From: Deltaproteobacteria bacterium
GTDB taxonomy: Bacteria > Desulfobacterota > DSM-4660 > Desulfatiglandales > Desulfatiglandaceae
Reading direction: 5' to 3'
Assembly: GCA_019307945.1 (NCBI GenBank)
Contig: JAFDIS010000024.1
Coordinates: 1 to 39,482, forward strand
Length of the DNA: 39,482 nucleotides
Part shown: one piece after another, positions 1-7,976 of the stretch
How the letters are laid out: every line of letters begins with the position of its first letter
How positions within the stretch are numbered: position 1 is the first letter of the stretch
The notes under the pieces: generated by a model
What the model was told of the DNA's origin: nothing
The model's database searches: none
The model's input: the letters and a program-made list of their open reading frames with translations, nothing else
Position numbers and translations under genes: made by a program

Positions 1-138
1 AGTCGCATGGTGCGTGGGCGGACGTTTTGGGCGCGTGGCTACTGCGTAAGCACTGTGGGCCTTGATGAAGAAACGATCCGAGAATACATCAGAAACCAAG
101 AAAAAGCAGAGCTTGTCCAAGAGCACTACGGCCCATAA
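1..138 (+). CDS. tnpA: IS200/IS605-family transposase TnpA, C-terminal end (partial)
   Basis: The frame is open from base 1 to the TAA at 136-138 and gives the last 45 residues of a protein whose beginning lies outside the window. The peptide contains FWARGYCVSTVGLDEET followed by IREYIRNQE, the typical C-terminal end of small single-strand HUH transposases. In this family the catalytic tyrosine sits four residues before a metal-binding glutamine, and the YIRNQ segment fits that spacing. The protein would cut and rejoin single-stranded DNA at the element's hairpin ends. No clear subterminal right-end hairpin was found in 139-323, so the element boundary is undefined. Whether the 5' part is intact cannot be seen. 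Confidence 0.85.
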   Translation, partial: SRMVRGRTFWARGYCVSTVGLDEETIREYIRNQEKAELVQEHYGP

Positions 139-323
139 CCAAAGCAAAGAGTAGCTGGTGGTATTCATTTAATCCAGTTTTTAACCGCCTGTTAATTCCG
201 AGCAATAACAAATCTCTTGTCGCCACTTCTTGCTAGTCCTGACAAGAAACTTGTAGCATGCTAAGGTAACTACGGTGCCCTTTTACATATTATTCTGCTG
301 TCTGTGAATGGAGGTGGTTAAAC

Positions 324-1295
324 ATGTTACTGATTGTTTCCATGGGCATTCCTGCGAGCAATTATCGTACCGCCAAAGAAGGATTTCGCTACAGTGGCGC
401 AATTATACAGATCATAGACTGGGAAAGGAAAAAGATTGTCAAGGAAATTTCATACACCTCCCCTCCTGAGCATCTTGGTGAAGGATTGAGTATGCAGTTC
501 AAAGGGGCAACAATTTTCAATGATGAATACTATGTAGTTACCAACACCGAAATCATCGAATATGACTTGGCGACCTGGACCCTCGAAAGAGTTGCATCTG
601 ATAAGACATTTAATGATTTGCACGGCCTAATGGTCACTGACGACTCGATCTACCTTTGCAATACGGGTCTTGAGATGATTCAGGTTCTGAATCATGACTT
701 TGAAATTATCGAGGAGATAAATCTTGCATCTAAACCCACCTGGACTCGTTTTGACAAGGATACGGATTACAGAAAATTAGCCACGACTAAACCCCACGAA
801 ATCCATGTTAATCATGCATTTATGATTCACGATAACCTTTGGGTCACGAGGCTACATAAATTCGATGCAGCCAATGCTTTGGATCCCAGCGAAAAGATCT
901 CGCTTAGATCAGATGCAGGCTGTCACGACGGAATTGTGCAAGGTGGTTCCATTTACTTTACCTCAGTAAATGGACACATACTGAAGGTTGATATGGAAAA
1001 ACGGGAAGTAGTCCAAGATATCGATATCGGCAACCTCGTGAAAGGGCCGCTTGGCTGGACAAGGGGTCTGGAAGTCGTAGGCAATCAGGCCTTTGTTGCT
1101 ACAACAGCTCTACGCCATTCAAGATTCAAAAGATATTTGAAATGGATCACTGATCCAAAAAGCGAGGGCAAAATCCCTAGCACCATCTTTCAGATCGATT
1201 TATCAAAAGAGGTGGTGGTGGATTCATATGAAATTGGGACATATACCGCCGCGGCAGTATATACGATTCTCAAGCATCCGGATAGTGATAGTTGA
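324..1295 (+). CDS. Predicted beta-propeller-like protein of unknown function
   Basis: The 323-residue product has no signal peptide and no membrane segment, so it is probably cytoplasmic. It shows repeated short beta-strand/turn blocks, such as DSIYLCNTG, GSIYFTSVNGHILKVD and NQAFVATTA, typical of YVTN/WD-like propellers. Several histidine motifs (DLHGL, KPHEIHVNHAF, GCHDG) fall at regular places and could bind a metal or ligand, but this is inference. The ATG is preceded by a good Shine-Dalgarno sequence, GGAGGTGG at 310-317. It lies directly downstream of an IS200/IS605 tail and 148 bp upstream of an ATP-grasp gene, at the edge of a polysaccharide cluster. I do not recognise a specific named family. 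A role in sugar or peptide modification with the ATP-grasp neighbour is only a guess from context. Confidence 0.6.
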   Translation: MLLIVSMGIPASNYRTAKEGFRYSGAIIQIIDWERKKIVKEISYTSPPEHLGEGLSMQFKGATIFNDEYYVVTNTEIIEYDLATWTLERVASDKTFNDLHGLMVTDDSIYLCNTGLEMIQVLNHDFEIIEEINLASKPTWTRFDKDTDYRKLATTKPHEIHVNHAFMIHDNLWVTRLHKFDAANALDPSEKISLRSDAGCHDGIVQGGSIYFTSVNGHILKVDMEKREVVQDIDIGNLVKGPLGWTRGLEVVGNQAFVATTALRHSRFKRYLKWITDPKSEGKIPSTIFQIDLSKEVVVDSYEIGTYTAAAVYTILKHPDSDS

Positions 1296-1443
1296 TGACC
1301 TCCCAAAAATTGCGAGATTCTCATAAGCTATCTTATGATTTCAACGGGGTATTTGGCGTATAATTGCCCGAAACAGAGTCTTTACAAGGCCGTTAAGAAT
1401 AATTCCTCTGATAAACAAGACTTGAGGACAGGACGGGGCAAGG

Positions 1444-2472
1444 ATGAATTTTAGAATTGCGATTCATAACCGACCAGGAAGCTTTTCTGATCGTTGGATA
1501 GAATACTGTTCCGAACATAAGTTATCTTACAAAGTTGTAAATTGCTATGACTCTGATATAGTGGCGCAGGTCAAGGGCGTTAAGGTTCTCTTATGGCATT
1601 GGTCACACTACGAGTATGCCGCGCAGCTTGTAGCCAGACAGATAATACAATCCTTAGAAAAGATGGGTATAAAGGTTTTTCCTAATATATCTACCTGCTG
1701 GCATTATGATGATAAAGTCGGGCAAAAATACCTGTTAGAATCCATTGGAGCTCCGCTTGCCCCGTCTTATGTTTTTTTTGATAAGTTTAAGGCGATGGAA
1801 TGGATAGATAAGACAGAATTTCCCAAGGTTTTTAAGTTACGCTCAGGAGCTGGTTCCCAAAACGTAATGCTGATTAAGACTAAGAGAGAGGCGAGGAAAC
1901 TGTGCAGAAAGAGTTTTGGGAGTGGATTTACTCCTATAAGCGGTTATTTCGCAGACGTAAAGACAAAGTCCAGGAGAATCAGAACCAGGGCTCAATTTAT
2001 GGAAAAGGTCAAACGTATGCCGAGTTCTCTTGCTAATGTCATAGCTGCAAGGCGTCTTTTTCCGAAACAAAACGGGTACATCTATTTCCAGGATTTTGTG
2101 CCTGGTAACAAGTTTGACACAAGAATCACTATAATTGGAGATAGGGCATTTGGTTTTACGCGAAATACCAGGCCAAATGATTTTCGTGCGTCTGGAAGTG
2201 GTGATATTGATTACAATTTGGACAAAATTGACGAAAGATTTGTTAAAGTAGCTTTTAATGCGGCTAAGACAATAAAAGCTCAAAGCCTTGCGTTTGATTT
2301 TCTTTTTGACGAAGAGAAGAATCCGATAATCGTTGAAATAAGTTATTGCTATCAAAACAAGGCGGTTTACGACTGTCCGGGGTATTGGGATCATGAATTG
2401 AACTGGCATGAAGGTCACATGTGGCCGGAAGATGCTATCATAGAGGATTTGTTGAATGAGATATCCTCCTAG
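1444..2472 (+). CDS. ATP-grasp domain protein (carboxylate-amine ligase-like)
   Basis: The product is 342 residues and soluble. Residues 1-110 look like a pre-ATP-grasp domain. FKLRSGAGSQ, with K131 and the glycine-rich turn around G135-G137, fits the nucleotide-binding lysine and loop. FDTRITIIGDRAFGF and the acidic pair D285 (AFDF) and E298 (IIVEIS) fit the magnesium-binding part of the fold. ATP-grasp enzymes activate a carboxylate as an acyl-phosphate and join it to an amine or thiol. The substrate cannot be read from the sequence. In a polysaccharide cluster such enzymes may amidate uronic acids or attach amino acids to sugars, which is inference. The gene is strongly AT-rich compared with genes beyond 14 kb. 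A 256-bp gap with no convincing gene separates it from the polymerase. Confidence 0.75.
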   Translation: MNFRIAIHNRPGSFSDRWIEYCSEHKLSYKVVNCYDSDIVAQVKGVKVLLWHWSHYEYAAQLVARQIIQSLEKMGIKVFPNISTCWHYDDKVGQKYLLESIGAPLAPSYVFFDKFKAMEWIDKTEFPKVFKLRSGAGSQNVMLIKTKREARKLCRKSFGSGFTPISGYFADVKTKSRRIRTRAQFMEKVKRMPSSLANVIAARRLFPKQNGYIYFQDFVPGNKFDTRITIIGDRAFGFTRNTRPNDFRASGSGDIDYNLDKIDERFVKVAFNAAKTIKAQSLAFDFLFDEEKNPIIVEISYCYQNKAVYDCPGYWDHELNWHEGHMWPEDAIIEDLLNEISS

Positions 2473-2728
2473 CATCTAAAAGAATACGTTCTGCTTGACG
2501 AGGTAAAGTGGATTGCATTGCCAGGAACACTTTTGTGCAGTATTTGAAATGCGGCCAAGGAAAGGGTGAGCTGTTAAACGTTCGACCGTTCTTTGCTCCA
2601 GGAACAAGATGCCAGGTCGTTTGGGTGCGTTCAACAACATTGGTTCCGGCTTTCCTTGCCACGACGGGCATTAGTCGGCATACGCAGCTATTGAATTCAT
2701 CGAGTCTGAAAGTGATGAGCCGTTTCCC

Positions 2729-4033
2729 ATGAGCAATAGAGCCTTTTCAGGAGAGATACCGGGAGTTTTGGTTTTCATGGCCTCAGCATATGTAATTTCG
2801 GCCGTCGCGGTATCTCAAATGCCTGGTTGGAATGTGGCAGTTCGTGTAATCGCTGCCGTTTATGCCATTATCCATTTATTATGTTTCTTGGCCAGGCGTA
2901 TTCGAATGGTTAAGCCGAACGCTGTACACGTTCTTATTATTATTTGGAGCGTGGTCGGTGTTATAGGTGGGTACGAAACGCTTAATCTTTCCTCTTTGTT
3001 TGCAAGGCTTTGGACTATGGTACAGCTTATTGGTGTATCGTACCTACTTTATTCTCTGGCAGTTGAGATGAAGTCCCTCAAATGGCTTGAGTGGAGTTTT
3101 TTATTGGGGGTGTTCGTGAGCTTGCTATGGCTGATCGTAACAACTGGCGGTCATTTAGGCTCAGAACGTATTTCCGGTACGGAAGGGAACCCAAATGTTC
3201 TAGCATTTATTCTTCTGTTAAACTGTGTAATCTCGCTAGATTTACTATGGCAATATCGGAACATGATTTTAAAGGGGATATTTTTGGCTAATATAGCATT
3301 CTCTTACCCTTTTCTTTTGGCAACAGGTTCTAGAAAAGGCATCCTTGGCTTCTTTTTGATTGTTGGAATATCTTGGATGCTCACTGGCACCATTCGAAAC
3401 AGAGGAAAACGTTTGCTATCAATGATGTGCGCTGGATTGGCCGTCATTTTGGCTTTGGGGCTTTTTATATCTCGGCTTGAGGAGAGCCCATATTTCGGTC
3501 GCATTCAGAACATAGAGAGATTTGTAAAAGGCGAGAGGTTGGTTAAGCAAGAAAGAAGCCTGCCAGGGAGAGCCGAAATGATAAAAAGGGGGACGGAGCT
3601 TGCGCTCAAAAATCCGTTTTTTGGTGTTGGGCTCGATCAATTTAGATATTACAATAATAGCTTATCGTTAACAAGCATTGATCAGTCATATTCTCATTCG
3701 AATGTAATCGAAGTATTGGCCGATACAGGTTTTATTGGTTTTGCTATTTACTATAGCGCATATGTCATAATCCTGCTAAAACTCTTATATCTCCGGAAGA
3801 AATGTCCTTTTGGCCCAGCAAGAAGGTACTTGCATTTGAGTTTTCTGATTGGGATTATAGTGGTGATTTATGATCTTTTTTCTGTTACTTACTATACTAA
3901 GGGATACTGGTTTGCTTTAACCCTCATATTGTGCGCGATTGTTTTGGCCAGAGGCCAAATCGAGCACAGACGGGTTAATAACGCTGTTGGCAGTTTTAAA
4001 CGATTTCCAGTTTCACAAACTGATGTAAAGTAG
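2729..4033 (+). CDS. O-antigen ligase/polymerase family membrane protein (WaaL/Wzy-like)
   Basis: The 434-residue protein has about ten to twelve hydrophobic segments spread over its length and one large extracytoplasmic loop at roughly residues 250-325. The loop holds the hallmarks of the Wzy_C/O-antigen ligase family: an arginine-rich stretch (LPGRAEM), NPFFGVGLDQFR and SHSNVIEVLADTGFIG. Family members work on the periplasmic side of the inner membrane. They either polymerise undecaprenyl-linked repeat units or transfer the glycan to lipid A core, and the sequence does not separate these roles. The ATG at 2729 has only a weak ribosome-binding site, and the frame upstream closes near 2673 without another standard start. 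The 192-bp gap to the deacetylase suggests a separate transcript or an insertion boundary. Composition is AT-rich like its upstream neighbours. Confidence 0.85.
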   Translation: MSNRAFSGEIPGVLVFMASAYVISAVAVSQMPGWNVAVRVIAAVYAIIHLLCFLARRIRMVKPNAVHVLIIIWSVVGVIGGYETLNLSSLFARLWTMVQLIGVSYLLYSLAVEMKSLKWLEWSFLLGVFVSLLWLIVTTGGHLGSERISGTEGNPNVLAFILLLNCVISLDLLWQYRNMILKGIFLANIAFSYPFLLATGSRKGILGFFLIVGISWMLTGTIRNRGKRLLSMMCAGLAVILALGLFISRLEESPYFGRIQNIERFVKGERLVKQERSLPGRAEMIKRGTELALKNPFFGVGLDQFRYYNNSLSLTSIDQSYSHSNVIEVLADTGFIGFAIYYSAYVIILLKLLYLRKKCPFGPARRYLHLSFLIGIIVVIYDLFSVTYYTKGYWFALTLILCAIVLARGQIEHRRVNNAVGSFKRFPVSQTDVK

Positions 4034-4225
4034 GTGATAACGTTTAAACAGCGTTAATAGGAAGGTATGAAGTTATATAGTGATCATCCACAAATGACGA
4101 TTACTGTTATTTGCGGAAATGAGCGTGCTGTGTGATAGCGTGGCCCACTACTCTCAATCAAGGAAACCGCCTTTCTAGAGGGGCTCGTGTAGAGATGATT
4201 GACATGAAAGGGATAGAAATAGCAG

Positions 4226-5281
4226 ATGGTTGAGTTGACGGTTGCCGAGTATCTTAAGGTTGGCCTGAAAAGACTTGTGGCAGCTGTATTCTATTACTTT
4301 TTCCCATGGCGGTCATTTCTTTCACGTTTGGGGCGAAAGGCTATATTTATTGTCGTCTACCACAGAATCCTACCGGATGGCAAGCAGTCAGTGCTTCCTT
4401 ATATATCAGTGGATCCGAAAGAATTCGAGAAGCACCTAGTATTTCTAAAGGCCAATTTCCGTGTTATTTCCCTTAATACCGCAGTGGATTTGTTGGCCCG
4501 AGCTGAACAATTAAAGGAAAATTACGTTGTTATCACTTTCGATGACGGGTATAGTGACAACTACGATTACGCATTTCCACTTTTGACTCGACACAAGATT
4601 CCAGGCGTTTTTTATGTTACCACCGGATTGATAGGTTCAAATAAGCTGCTATGGGCGGACGCGGTTCGCTATATCAGTTACGGAGCCCAGCTGACTGCAT
4701 GTCCCTCCAACGAGACCAAGCCAGGACATCCTAAACACTACGAATTCAGATTATGGAAGCGCATCGCCGAGGCGAAGCGCGACATTGCGCGCCTTAAGAA
4801 GGTTGACGAGAAGAAAAAGTGGGAATGGATCAGTGCTGCCGCCCAAACTCGAGGATTGAACTTAGATAAACTGAAGGGCTTTGAAATGATGAACTGGAAT
4901 GATCTCCGGGAGATGGCAGGACATGGGATGATCATCGGATCTCATACTGTTAGTCATCCCATTCTTCGCAACTTGGGTATTGGGGAACTCCAGAAAGAGA
5001 TCGGGCACTCAAAGAGGGGAATTGAAGAGAAGCTTGACAAGAACATCGCCCACTTTGCTTACCCTAACGGGACGAGGGATGACTTGACCAGCATAGTCAT
5101 TGAAACCGTAAAGAAAACGGGGTACCGATCCGCCGTCACAACCATTCGCGGCGCTAACTACCCGGGAGCGAACCCCTTCACGCTGCGAAGGACAGGCGTC
5201 TACCGGACTGATGGTGTGCGTGAAATTGTATTGAAATTTTGTATCGAGAAAGCGCTTGGCGAGAGAAATAAACACAATTAA
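4226..5281 (+). CDS. Polysaccharide deacetylase (NodB homology domain, carbohydrate esterase 4-like)
   Basis: The 351-residue protein starts with a hydrophobic stretch (residues 15-28) that could act as a membrane anchor. It carries the CE4 motifs: VITFDDGY with D106 as likely catalytic base and D107 as metal ligand, then SHTVSHP with H240 and H244 completing the metal triad, and FAYPNG further on. An early YHRI motif near residue 45 is common in PgaB-like and exopolysaccharide deacetylases. The family removes N-acetyl groups from glycans, and in this cluster the substrate is probably the locus's own polysaccharide or its lipid-linked precursor. There is an insertion of about 70 residues rich in Lys and Glu between the two motif halves. 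The 3' end overlaps the next gene by 26 bp, suggesting translational coupling. Confidence 0.87.
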   Translation: MVELTVAEYLKVGLKRLVAAVFYYFFPWRSFLSRLGRKAIFIVVYHRILPDGKQSVLPYISVDPKEFEKHLVFLKANFRVISLNTAVDLLARAEQLKENYVVITFDDGYSDNYDYAFPLLTRHKIPGVFYVTTGLIGSNKLLWADAVRYISYGAQLTACPSNETKPGHPKHYEFRLWKRIAEAKRDIARLKKVDEKKKWEWISAAAQTRGLNLDKLKGFEMMNWNDLREMAGHGMIIGSHTVSHPILRNLGIGELQKEIGHSKRGIEEKLDKNIAHFAYPNGTRDDLTSIVIETVKKTGYRSAVTTIRGANYPGANPFTLRRTGVYRTDGVREIVLKFCIEKALGERNKHN

Positions 5282-6410
5282 AAAGGGTGTTTATCTCATC
5301 GACTCGCTGACATCGGGGGGTGCTCAGCGCCAGTTAGTTGAACTAGTTAAAGGCCTCGACAAGAAAACAGTGAGTCCTACTGTAGTAGCTTACCACGACA
5401 TACCATTCTTCAGGAAAGAATTGCTAGATGCTGATATCCCCTTTTCTTTGATTGAGAAAAAGGACAAACTTGGGATTTCATTTTTTCGCCAATTTCTTGT
5501 GGCGTTGAAGCGGAATCCTCCGGATTTCATTCACAGTTTCCTGAATGTTCCCAATATATATGCCAGAGTCGCTAAACTTTTCGGAGGGGTGAAGGGTGTG
5601 GTGACAAGCGATCGGAATATATCCCTTACCCAGCGATTTGGCCTGACATTGGGAGAAAAAATGACCTGGAGGCTATCTGACGTTATCATCACGAACGCCC
5701 ATGCCGTAAGGGATGTTCTTATCAATAGAATAGGTGTTCCACCATCAAGAATCAGGGTGGTCTATAACGGCGTTCAGGCGGAGCGATTCTCGATGGCGGA
5801 TCGAGAAAAGGTCGCCGAGATACGGAAAAGATGCCGAGCCAATAAGAAGGGGACTTTGTTGATTGGCCTTGTAGGGAGGGTAGCCCCTCAGAAGAACCAT
5901 CTTGCGCTTCTTGTGGCCATGAGGCGTATCCTCGACATAAGGGCCGATCTGGATATCCGAGTTGGGTTTTGCGGAGCAGAAGCGGATCCGATTTATGCGC
6001 AGAAAGTCAGACATGCGGTGAGTGAGCTCCGTTTGAATGAAAAGGTATTTTTTTTGGGGGTGGAGAAAGATATGGCAAGCGTTTACCAGGCATGTGATGT
6101 CTTAGTTCTTCCATCCCTCTGGGAGGGATTCCCAAATGTTGTCTTGGAGGGAATGAGCGCCAGACGTCCGGTGATTGCATCTGACATTGTAGATAATTCC
6201 CAAATCATCTTGAATGGAAAGGACGGTTTCCTCGTTGAACCAAATAACGTTGAGAGCTTGGCCTATGTAATCCTCACGGTCATCACACTTAATGAAGACG
6301 AGCGGAGGGCTATCTGCGAGCGGGCCTGGAAAAAGGTGGTATCGGAGTATTCGATTGACAAGATGGTTCAAAACACGATGCAGGTATACCGAGAGTTCGG
6401 GCTGTGTTAA
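5256..6410 (+). CDS. Glycosyltransferase, GT4 family (GT-B fold)
   Basis: The 384-residue protein has the GT-B pattern of the GT4 family. An N-terminal acceptor domain begins GVYLIDSLTSGGAQRQ, with the usual glycine-rich GGAQ turn. The C-terminal nucleotide-sugar domain begins near residue 205 at LIGLVGRVAPQKNH, and E290 and E298 in WEGFPNVVLEGM form the E-x7-E motif. It would transfer a sugar from an NDP- or UDP-donor onto a lipid-linked acceptor at the cytoplasmic membrane. The start is a TTG lying within the deacetylase gene (26-bp overlap). No ATG is available before the conserved N-terminal strand, so a non-AUG start coupled to the upstream gene is the best reading. The 3' end overlaps the acetyltransferase by 7 bp. 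Donor and acceptor are unknown. Confidence 0.88.
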   Translation: MAREINTIKKGVYLIDSLTSGGAQRQLVELVKGLDKKTVSPTVVAYHDIPFFRKELLDADIPFSLIEKKDKLGISFFRQFLVALKRNPPDFIHSFLNVPNIYARVAKLFGGVKGVVTSDRNISLTQRFGLTLGEKMTWRLSDVIITNAHAVRDVLINRIGVPPSRIRVVYNGVQAERFSMADREKVAEIRKRCRANKKGTLLIGLVGRVAPQKNHLALLVAMRRILDIRADLDIRVGFCGAEADPIYAQKVRHAVSELRLNEKVFFLGVEKDMASVYQACDVLVLPSLWEGFPNVVLEGMSARRPVIASDIVDNSQIILNGKDGFLVEPNNVESLAYVILTVITLNEDERRAICERAWKKVVSEYSIDKMVQNTMQVYREFGLC

Positions 6411-6847
6411 AGGTTCTGAAAGATCCACTTATTTCTTATAGAATGGCTAGATGGCTTTATCTAAGACGGGTACCAATCTTTCCACGTCTCATCACCTATT
6501 GGATTAGATTTTTCTGGGGTGCATTCATTCCACATACGGCCACGATCGGATTGGGTACCCGGGTTGGATACGGCGGCCTTGGTGTTGTAATCCATGAAAG
6601 GGCTATCATCGGATCAGGGTGTGTGATTTCTCAGCACGTTACCATTGGCGGAAACGGCTCCGAAGTGGGGGTTCCGGTGATCGGCGATAGAGTGCAGATA
6701 GGGGTAGGAGCTAAGGTTCTTGGGCCGATCAGGGTAGGCGATGACGCGGTGGTTGGGGCGAATGCTGTGGTGATCTCGGACGTTTTGCCGCATCAAGTAG
6801 TAGGTGGTGTGCCCGCTAAGGTTTTGAAAAATCGGGAAAAGTGTTGA
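6404..6847 (+). CDS. Serine O-acetyltransferase-like hexapeptide-repeat acyltransferase
   Basis: The 147-residue product carries a short helical N-terminus (YRMARWLYLRRVPIFPRLI), then a left-handed beta-helix of hexapeptide repeats (IGLGTRVGYGGLGVVI, then IGSGCVISQHVTIGG) and a C-terminal VGGVPAKVLKN segment. This is the compact CysE-like type often found in capsule and O-antigen loci, where it acetylates a sugar hydroxyl using acetyl-CoA. It is shorter than true CysE (about 270 residues), so a sugar substrate is more likely than serine. Translation appears to start at a GTG that overlaps the end of the GT4 gene by 7 bp. A second GT4 gene follows 13 bp later, so these genes are almost certainly co-transcribed. 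Confidence 0.85.
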   Translation: MLKVLKDPLISYRMARWLYLRRVPIFPRLITYWIRFFWGAFIPHTATIGLGTRVGYGGLGVVIHERAIIGSGCVISQHVTIGGNGSEVGVPVIGDRVQIGVGAKVLGPIRVGDDAVVGANAVVISDVLPHQVVGGVPAKVLKNREKC

Positions 6848-6860
6848 TGGGGCAGGCTTC

Positions 6861-7976
6861 ATGAGACGGAAATTACCGACTTCCATCCTCATAGTGGGGC
6901 CTGATTCTGACTCCGGCATTGTTGGGGGAGTTACTAACCATATGCATTTCTTGAAGGCCTTAAACGCCACAAGGGGAGCTTCCTTTTTTGATCCGGGCTC
7001 AAGCAACGGTCGGCATGATCTTCTGGCGGTTTCCTCGGCAGTGCGGTGCGCGAGACTCGGTAGTCTTGCCAGGAAGAAAAATGTAACACAGGTTTGGATT
7101 AATAGCTCTATTTATGATACGGCCATTGTTAAGCTTGGAATTTTGTTATTTTCCTTGCGTAAGTATCGTGCCCCCCTGGTTCGAGTTTTTTTCCATGGGG
7201 GGAGGTTTGACAGACTAAAGTGGCTGCGTTATGGATTGATGAAAAGGTTTGTGTTGAAAGCCCTTGAGCGAGCAGACGTTTTTCATTTCTTGAGTCGGGA
7301 GCAGGGCGAGGGCTTTCAAAAGGTGTGTGGTCAGAGACGCTGGGAACTGTTTCGCAATTTTTCGTCGAGCGCTACGCTTCTTGATAGAAATCCGCCTGGG
7401 GTGAAGGCGTTCCTTTTTGTTGGGAGGCTTGTCAGGGAAAAGGGAATTCGCGAGGTCGTCGCCGCCATTGATCATCTCTCTCATATGGGTTTAAGGGTAG
7501 GTGGTGTTGGAGGACTTGAGTTCTGGTTTGCCGGAGGAGGACCCGAGTCGGCATACCTGAAAGAAGAATCTTTGCGGAGAACACCCGGAACTATTCGGTT
7601 ATTCGGACACCTTCGAAAAAAAGGACTTGATGAGGTTTACACGAAAGCAATTGCTCTGCTTCTGCCCTCCCGGTCCGAGGCTTTTCCCTATGTTATCATT
7701 GAGGCGATGCGGGCTGGTCTTCCGATTATCGCCTGTCCTACTGGGGCAGTGTCTGATTTGATTAAGCATAACCAAAACGGCTTTCTGGTGCCAGTCGGAG
7801 ACTTCGTTGCTTTGGCTCAGGCTATCGGGAATTTGCTTGAAGATGAAGGCCTATGGACTAAAATGTCTAATAATAATAAAGAGTTTTTCTTGCGATACTT
7901 ATCAATGCCGGTGGCAGAAAAGTACTATGAAAAACTTGTAACAGAGTCGACTACGCCTTGCATTGAGTCGGGATGA
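6861..7976 (+). CDS. Glycosyltransferase, GT4 family
   Basis: The 371-residue protein matches the GT4 GT-B pattern: an N-terminal SILIVGPDSDSGIVGGVTNH strand-loop, a donor domain opening with FLFVGRLVREKGIREV near residue 186, and E273 and E281 within SEAFPYVIIEAMR forming the E-x7-E motif. The sequence PIIACPTGAVSDLI that follows is typical of the donor-binding pocket. It should act at the inner membrane in assembly of the polysaccharide repeat unit. It begins at an ATG 13 bp after the acetyltransferase, with GGGGCAGG upstream as a moderate ribosome-binding site. Its stop overlaps the start of the DUF4091 gene by 4 bp. The sugar specificity cannot be told from sequence. Confidence 0.87.
   Translation: MRRKLPTSILIVGPDSDSGIVGGVTNHMHFLKALNATRGASFFDPGSSNGRHDLLAVSSAVRCARLGSLARKKNVTQVWINSSIYDTAIVKLGILLFSLRKYRAPLVRVFFHGGRFDRLKWLRYGLMKRFVLKALERADVFHFLSREQGEGFQKVCGQRRWELFRNFSSSATLLDRNPPGVKAFLFVGRLVREKGIREVVAAIDHLSHMGLRVGGVGGLEFWFAGGGPESAYLKEESLRRTPGTIRLFGHLRKKGLDEVYTKAIALLLPSRSEAFPYVIIEAMRAGLPIIACPTGAVSDLIKHNQNGFLVPVGDFVALAQAIGNLLEDEGLWTKMSNNNKEFFLRYLSMPVAEKYYEKLVTESTTPCIESG

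Noticed and set aside
2508-2732. 74-codon plus-strand open frame that overlaps the polymerase start by 4 bp
   Set aside because: It starts at a GTG without a good ribosome-binding site and resembles no family. The ATGA overlap alone is weak evidence, so it is left unannotated, though a small coupled gene cannot be fully excluded.
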